Shown here: one piece after another, positions 4,498 through 5,715 of the stretch
Numbering within the stretch: the stretch's first letter is position 1
Layout of the letters: each line of letters begins with the position of its first letter
Source of the DNA: Bacteroidota bacterium
GTDB taxonomy: Bacteria; Bacteroidota; Bacteroidia; Chitinophagales; Saprospiraceae
Direction: 5' to 3'
Assembly (NCBI GenBank): GCA_018969455.1
Contig: JAGWYI010000295.1
Coordinates: 1 to 5,715 of the forward strand
Length of the DNA stretch: 5,715 nt
Made by a program: the position numbers and the translations under genes
The notes under the pieces: generated by a model
Seen by the model: the letters and a program-made list of their open reading frames with translations, nothing else
Databases searched by the model: none
Told to the model about the DNA's origin: nothing

Positions 4498-5715
4498 ATG
4501 ATACCTCGTTTGTTGCTCTTCATTTTTATCTCTTTGTCAACAATATCCAAGTTAAGTGCCAAGAATTGGCAGGTAGGATTTGGCAAAACGTATACCAAGC
4601 CCAGTCAGGTGGCCAATCTGGTTTCGAATGGCGATACGGTATCCATTGATCCGGGTTTGTATTCGGGTGATGTGTGTACCTGGAAGGCATCAAAACTGTG
4701 GTTGCGTGGCCTGGGCGCGCCTGGAGTGTACGCCCATTTGGAGGCCAATGGGCAAAATGCCGGTGGAAAAGCAATCTGGGTGATCCAGGGCGACTCGGTT
4801 ACAGTACAAAATATCGAATTTTCGGGTTGCCAGGTACCCGATCACAACGGCGCCGGCATTCGGGCGGAAGGCTTGCATTTGCATGTGTTGTTTTGTAGTT
4901 TTCATCACAATGAGATGGGTATTTTAACCACCAATGATGACAATGCAGCCTTTGTGTTTGAGCATAACGCATTCTCTTACAATGGGTATGGGGATGGGTT
5001 TAGTCACAATGTGTACGTTGGTTCGGTATTTTCCCTGGTTTTTCAGTATAATTATTCCCACCACGGAAAAGTGGGGCACTTGTTAAAAAGCCGAGCCCAA
5101 TACAATTACATCTTATACAATCGACTCACCGACGAAACGGGTTCCGATGCAAGCAGGGAAATTGACTTGCCCAACGGCGGTACAGCCATTATCCTCGGGA
5201 ATGTCATTGAACAAAGTCCAGAAAGTCAAAACGGAAACATCATCGGTTTTGGCATGGAAGGGCTGGCCAATTTCCCACCTCACGATTTGTATTTGGCATA
5301 CAACACCATCGTAAATGACCGGTTTGCAAGCAGAACGGTGCAATTTCCAGCAGGTTTACATACATTTTCAGCCAAAAACAACCTTATTGCCGGACCGGCT
5401 GTTTTCATCGATGCAGGCGGCGCCCCGGCAATTCTGGATACGATACGAAATGTATTCATACCGCTTGTTCCTGCCGCAGGCTTTAAGGATGCTGCCAATT
5501 ACGATTACCGACTGCTTGCAGGCGCCTCTGCAATTGATCTGGCTATACCGCCAGGCCTCGTAAACGGGTTTGATTTACAAGCTATTAAAATGTATGATCA
5601 TCCCTTCAACTGGATTGCTCGCACCCCCTCGGGCAATGCATCGGATGTGGGTGCATTTGAATGGAATTCTCCCTTGGCAAATCAGAATCCCGGGATGCGC
5701 CCGATAACTGTATTT
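4498..5715 (+). CDS. Secreted right-handed parallel beta-helix protein (3' end outside window)
   Basis: The reading frame stays open from ATG 4498 to the last base, giving 406 residues with no stop, so the gene is cut by the window edge. An in-frame TAA at 4486-4488 makes this the first possible ATG. Residues 1-21 form a Sec signal peptide (MIPRLLLFIFISL then KLSA, cleavage expected after Ala21). The body has the repeating short strands and Asn turns of a pectate-lyase-like beta-helix: VTVQNIEFSGCQV (101-113), NGAGIRAEGL (117-126), CSFHHNEMGILTTN (133-146), HNAFSYNGYGDGFSHNVYVG (156-175), VGHLLKSRAQYNYILYNRLT (192-211), SREIDLPNGG (219-228) and YNTIVND (268-274). The stretch GNASDVGAFEW (379-389) resembles the usual end of the helix domain, so little besides a tail or sorting domain should be missing. 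The role is probably binding or cleaving an extracellular polysaccharide, but the substrate is unknown. It is transcribed divergently from the GNAT run. Confidence 0.88.
   Translation, partial: MIPRLLLFIFISLSTISKLSAKNWQVGFGKTYTKPSQVANLVSNGDTVSIDPGLYSGDVCTWKASKLWLRGLGAPGVYAHLEANGQNAGGKAIWVIQGDSVTVQNIEFSGCQVPDHNGAGIRAEGLHLHVLFCSFHHNEMGILTTNDDNAAFVFEHNAFSYNGYGDGFSHNVYVGSVFSLVFQYNYSHHGKVGHLLKSRAQYNYILYNRLTDETGSDASREIDLPNGGTAIILGNVIEQSPESQNGNIIGFGMEGLANFPPHDLYLAYNTIVNDRFASRTVQFPAGLHTFSAKNNLIAGPAVFIDAGGAPAILDTIRNVFIPLVPAAGFKDAANYDYRLLAGASAIDLAIPPGLVNGFDLQAIKMYDHPFNWIARTPSGNASDVGAFEWNSPLANQNPGMRPITVF

Overview
The window most likely comes from the chromosome of an environmental member of the Bacteroidota. 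The evidence is start codons without Shine-Dalgarno sequences but with A/T-rich leaders, a serpin with a lipoprotein signal, an exported right-handed beta-helix protein, and protein families (DUF1801, RimJ/RimL-type GNAT, stand-alone RelA/SpoT-like HD) common in that phylum. This is inferred from style and content; no marker gene is present. A chitinophagian or saprospirian relative is a guess.

Layout. Bases 1-39 hold the right end of a dispersed repeat (copy A). A minus-strand serpin lipoprotein gene follows (74-1282), then an intergenic gap containing a full copy of the repeat (copy B, 1452-1556). Next is a run of four minus-strand genes transcribed right to left: GNAT acetyltransferase (3398-3925), HD-domain (p)ppGpp-hydrolase-like protein (2831-3379), DUF1801 protein (2447-2824) and SDR oxidoreductase (1607-2368). 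Gaps are 18, 6 and 78 bases, so the first three, and perhaps all four, are probably one operon. A 572-base divergent intergenic region holds the second full repeat (copy C, 4146-4250). A plus-strand gene for a secreted parallel beta-helix protein then starts at 4498 and runs off the right edge with no stop.

The four clustered genes do not form a recognisable pathway; they look like small accessory enzymes sharing a promoter. The serpin and the beta-helix protein both act outside the cytoplasm, as a protease inhibitor and as a possible polysaccharide-binding or polysaccharide-degrading protein.

The most notable structure is not a gene. Copies B and C align without gaps over 105 bases with 14 differences, and copy A matches the last 39 bases. 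Each full copy has imperfect terminal inverted repeats of about 31 bases around an A/T-rich centre, plus a second, competing internal hairpin. All three copies face the same way and sit between gene blocks, so the serpin lies between A and B and the four-gene run between B and C. This looks like a MITE-like or REP-like palindromic element. I see no evidence for a complete new defence or metabolic system.
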